In this document: positions 5,089 through 6,951 of the stretch, in pieces
Position numbering within the stretch: the first letter of the stretch is position 1
Layout of the letters: the number at the start of each line of letters is the position of its first letter
Assembly: GCA_022561525.1 (NCBI GenBank)
Contig: JADFRB010000103.1
Span: 1-6,951 of the forward strand
Reading direction: 5' to 3'
Source of the DNA: Nitrospinota bacterium
Lineage (GTDB): Bacteria; Nitrospirota; Nitrospiria; Nitrospirales; UBA8639
DNA: 6,951 nt
Notes under the pieces: model-generated
The model's database searches: none
The model's input: only the letters and a program-made list of their open reading frames with translations
Told to the model about the DNA's origin: nothing
Made by a program: the position numbers and the translations under genes

Positions 5089-6042
5089 TTAACTGCCGGC
5101 CAACGCGGGAAGGAATTCACGAATTAATTTAATGACTCCCGGGCCAATAATGACTACCATTAAACTCGGGAAGATAAATAGGATAAGTGGCAGCATGAGC
5201 TTGACCGGCAGTTTGGACGCCATCTCTTCCGCACGAATTCGTCGATTCATTCGCATGGAATCCGAATGAACACGTAAGGCTTGTCCCACACTGGTCCCAA
5301 ACCGATCGGTTTGAATCAGCAAGGCAATCAAATTTCGAATTTCGTCAAGATCAGTCCGATCACTCAAATTTCGTAAAGCTTGTTCTCGTGAAAATCCTGC
5401 GCGTAATTCCAAACTCACCAGTTGGAACTCATCACCAAGGTCTGTATGCCCAATTTTTATTTCCTCTCCCACTCGCAAAATAGCTTGATCCAACCCGAGC
5501 CCGGCCTCGACGCACACCACCATGAGATCTAACGCATCGGGAAACCCATTCAGCAACCGTTCCTTTCGACGTGACACCGCCATGGACAACCACAGCTGGG
5601 GTGAATAAAACCCTCCAAGTGCCGTGGCCACCATCACCAGGGGAAAGACATTGGCCGACATCCCTTTAGTCACTTCATCACCAAATAGAAAAAACAACGA
5701 ACCACACAGTATCCCCATAAAGATTTTACTGCCCAGAAAAATAACCGGTGTACGTGCTCCACGGTACCCTGCGGTGATGAGCGTTTTTCGAAGGCGAGAC
5801 GTTTCCGCTTGGTCTTTTGGTTTATTGGCCTGGCCCAGCCGCTCAAGAAGCTTGAGAAACGTCCCGGTCAGATAGGCAAACCCTGTACCGGCATTTGTTG
5901 TTTCGGCTGTCCGAGTTTTTCCCCGAATGCGCTCACCCCAATCCTTGGCGGTTTGTCGAGAGCGAACAAGATTATAGATGCCCACCATAGCCAGGGTGAT
6001 CATCATAAACACCATGAGAGCAATGACAAGGGCTTGATCCAT
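5089..6042 (-). CDS. tadC: TadC, inner-membrane platform protein of the Flp pilus
   Basis: This 317-residue protein, of typical TadC length, has membrane helices at about 4-26, 99-121, 131-154 and 281-304. Its type II secretion F (GspF/T2SSF) domain lies between, at about 167-295. The diagnostic sequence is FPDALDLMVVCVEAGLGLDQA (167-187), the conserved PDALDL...EAG block shared by TadB and TadC. Later come LELRAGFSREQALRNLSDR (211-229) and the second-half motif LIQTDRFGTSVGQALR (242-257), also characteristic. TadC works with TadB as the membrane platform on which the TadA ATPase drives pilin polymerisation. The ATG follows the tadB stop by seven bases and is preceded by AAGGAT, so the genes form one operon. 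The stop codon shares its last A with an ATG (TAATG) in the tadD frame. Confidence 0.92.
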   Translation of the reverse strand: MDQALVIALMVFMMITLAMVGIYNLVRSRQTAKDWGERIRGKTRTAETTNAGTGFAYLTGTFLKLLERLGQANKPKDQAETSRLRKTLITAGYRGARTPVIFLGSKIFMGILCGSLFFLFGDEVTKGMSANVFPLVMVATALGGFYSPQLWLSMAVSRRKERLLNGFPDALDLMVVCVEAGLGLDQAILRVGEEIKIGHTDLGDEFQLVSLELRAGFSREQALRNLSDRTDLDEIRNLIALLIQTDRFGTSVGQALRVHSDSMRMNRRIRAEEMASKLPVKLMLPLILFIFPSLMVVIIGPGVIKLIREFLPALAGS

Positions 6043-6049
6043 CGAATCC

Positions 6050-6951
6050 TTATACCTTGATCGCGATCATTTTTTTCATCATAAACGACCCAATCACCAT
6101 CAACACCCCACTCATCAAGAGCATATCTTTCCCCATGGGATCGGTGATGAGCAAACTCATGTAGGCCGGGTTAATGAACCAGAGCAGTGCCCCAATTCCA
6201 AATGGCAATAATACCAGAACAATGCCAGACATTTTTCCTTCTGCCGATAAGGCTGCGACCTTGCCCAGCAATTCAAACCGTTGACGGATCAATCGACTAA
6301 TGGACTCGAGAATTTCCGCGAGATTTCCGCCTGTTTCTCGTTGCACAATCAAAGTAGTGATAAAAAACCTGAGGTCCACACATTCGATTCGAGTCGAGAG
6401 ATTTTTCAAGGCTTCCGCCACGTCGATCCCGAAGGAAATTTCTTCTACCACCCGGTTAAATTCAGGCCCAATGGGATCGGGAAATTCATCCCCCACCATT
6501 TTCATCCCGACACTAAACGGGTGCCCAGCCCTGAGTGACCGAGAAACCAAATCTAACGCATCCGGAAGTTGTCTCTGAAAATTTTTAAAACGTTGATTGC
6601 GTTGTTGGCGCATATACATCAGCGGCAAAATTCCACCAAGGAGCGTCATGAGTAACATGACATACAGTTCGCTATTCATGATCGACGCGATGGCCAATCC
6701 TACGACCGCCAAAACCAGAGAAAGAAGCACAAATACGCCAAGTGGCATACTACTATTCGCTTGCTGAAGGGTTTTTTCGAGAGAATCGAAATTCGGCAAT
6801 TTTGTCGCCAGTCGATCTATCCACGGCATGCCACTCGAATGTTTTTTCCTCATGACATCAACTTGCTCGGTCGTCTGCCGGATGGCCGAAGGCGCGATGG
6901 TCTCTCGCAAACGTCGTTTCAGGGCCTTAGTCTTTGGATTCAGAAAGGCAT
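6050..6951 (-). CDS. tadB: TadB, inner-membrane platform protein, partial (N-terminus beyond window)
   Basis: The frame is open to the right edge without an upstream stop; the visible part is 299 residues, starting AFLNPKTKALKRRLRE. A TTG at 6910 could serve as a start, but the upstream basic residues continue the usual TadB linker, so the true start, with a first membrane helix, should lie outside the window. Visible membrane helices are at about 70-90 and 95-113, with two more near the C-terminus (about 240-258 and 275-291). The GspF-like domain contains LPDALDLVSRSLRAGHPFSVGM (128-149), FGIDVAEALKNLSTR (173-187) and VQRETGGNLAEILESIS (202-218), the hallmark second-half motif. TadB pairs with TadC in the inner membrane. 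It is the first visible gene of the minus-strand operon; the tadA ATPase gene is expected next upstream. Confidence 0.92.
   Translation of the reverse strand, partial: AFLNPKTKALKRRLRETIAPSAIRQTTEQVDVMRKKHSSGMPWIDRLATKLPNFDSLEKTLQQANSSMPLGVFVLLSLVLAVVGLAIASIMNSELYVMLLMTLLGGILPLMYMRQQRNQRFKNFQRQLPDALDLVSRSLRAGHPFSVGMKMVGDEFPDPIGPEFNRVVEEISFGIDVAEALKNLSTRIECVDLRFFITTLIVQRETGGNLAEILESISRLIRQRFELLGKVAALSAEGKMSGIVLVLLPFGIGALLWFINPAYMSLLITDPMGKDMLLMSGVLMVIGSFMMKKMIAIKV

Noticed and set aside
5027..5089. Start of tadD at ATG 5089 (TAATG overlap with tadC)
   Set aside because: It would place 21 polar residues before the lipoprotein signal; ATG 5026 has a better ribosome-binding site and the right distance to the LAGC lipobox. 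Kept only as an alternative.
1..6951. CRISPR arrays, tRNA/rRNA genes, transposases or attachment sites
   Set aside because: I looked for regularly spaced repeats, cloverleaf-like segments, transposase motifs and long direct repeats and saw none.

Overview
This window looks like a chromosomal segment of a Gram-negative bacterium. Its main content is the distal half of a Tad/Flp (tight adherence, type IVc) pilus assembly locus. The lipoprotein signals, the shape of the Tad genes and the moderate GC content would fit Nitrospirota (Nitrospira-like), but that is an impression from gene style. No phylogenetic marker is present, so the taxonomic guess is weak.

Layout. (1) Positions 1-834, minus strand: a YihY/BrkB-family inner-membrane protein whose 3' end runs off the left edge. 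(2) Positions 835-1106: a 272-base divergent spacer. It holds two small inverted repeats whose loops are exactly complementary over six bases, and the remains of a lipoprotein signal-peptide reading frame. (3) Positions 1107-1907, plus strand: a kinesin-light-chain-like TPR protein, then after 9 bases a small regulator with an N-terminal helix-turn-helix-like region and a four-cysteine zinc ribbon. This pair converges on tadG with only 39 bases between stops. (4) Positions 1947-6951, minus strand: read 5' to 3' on that strand, tadB (5' end outside the window), tadC, the TPR lipoprotein tadD, a 556-base gene-free gap, then the pseudopilin tadE and tadG.

How the genes work together. TadB and TadC are the two GspF-like inner-membrane platform proteins of the Tad machine. 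TadD is the outer-membrane-associated TPR lipoprotein thought to help secretin assembly. TadE is a minor pseudopilin carrying the prepilin-peptidase motif, and TadG is an envelope-anchored accessory protein. The prepilin flp, the peptidase tadV, the rcp/cpa secretin genes, tadZ and the ATPase tadA are not in this window; by the usual gene order some of them should lie just beyond the right edge.

Most interesting points. The TPR gene at 1107 seems to have lost its original 5' end: an excellent lipoprotein signal peptide appears if two small homopolymer indels are corrected. The tadD-tadE gap carries a good -24/-12 (sigma-54-type) promoter candidate, which suggests that tadE-tadG form a separately regulated unit. 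A possible kissing-hairpin pair lies in the divergent spacer. I did not find a convincing wholly new system; the Tad locus itself is a known machine.
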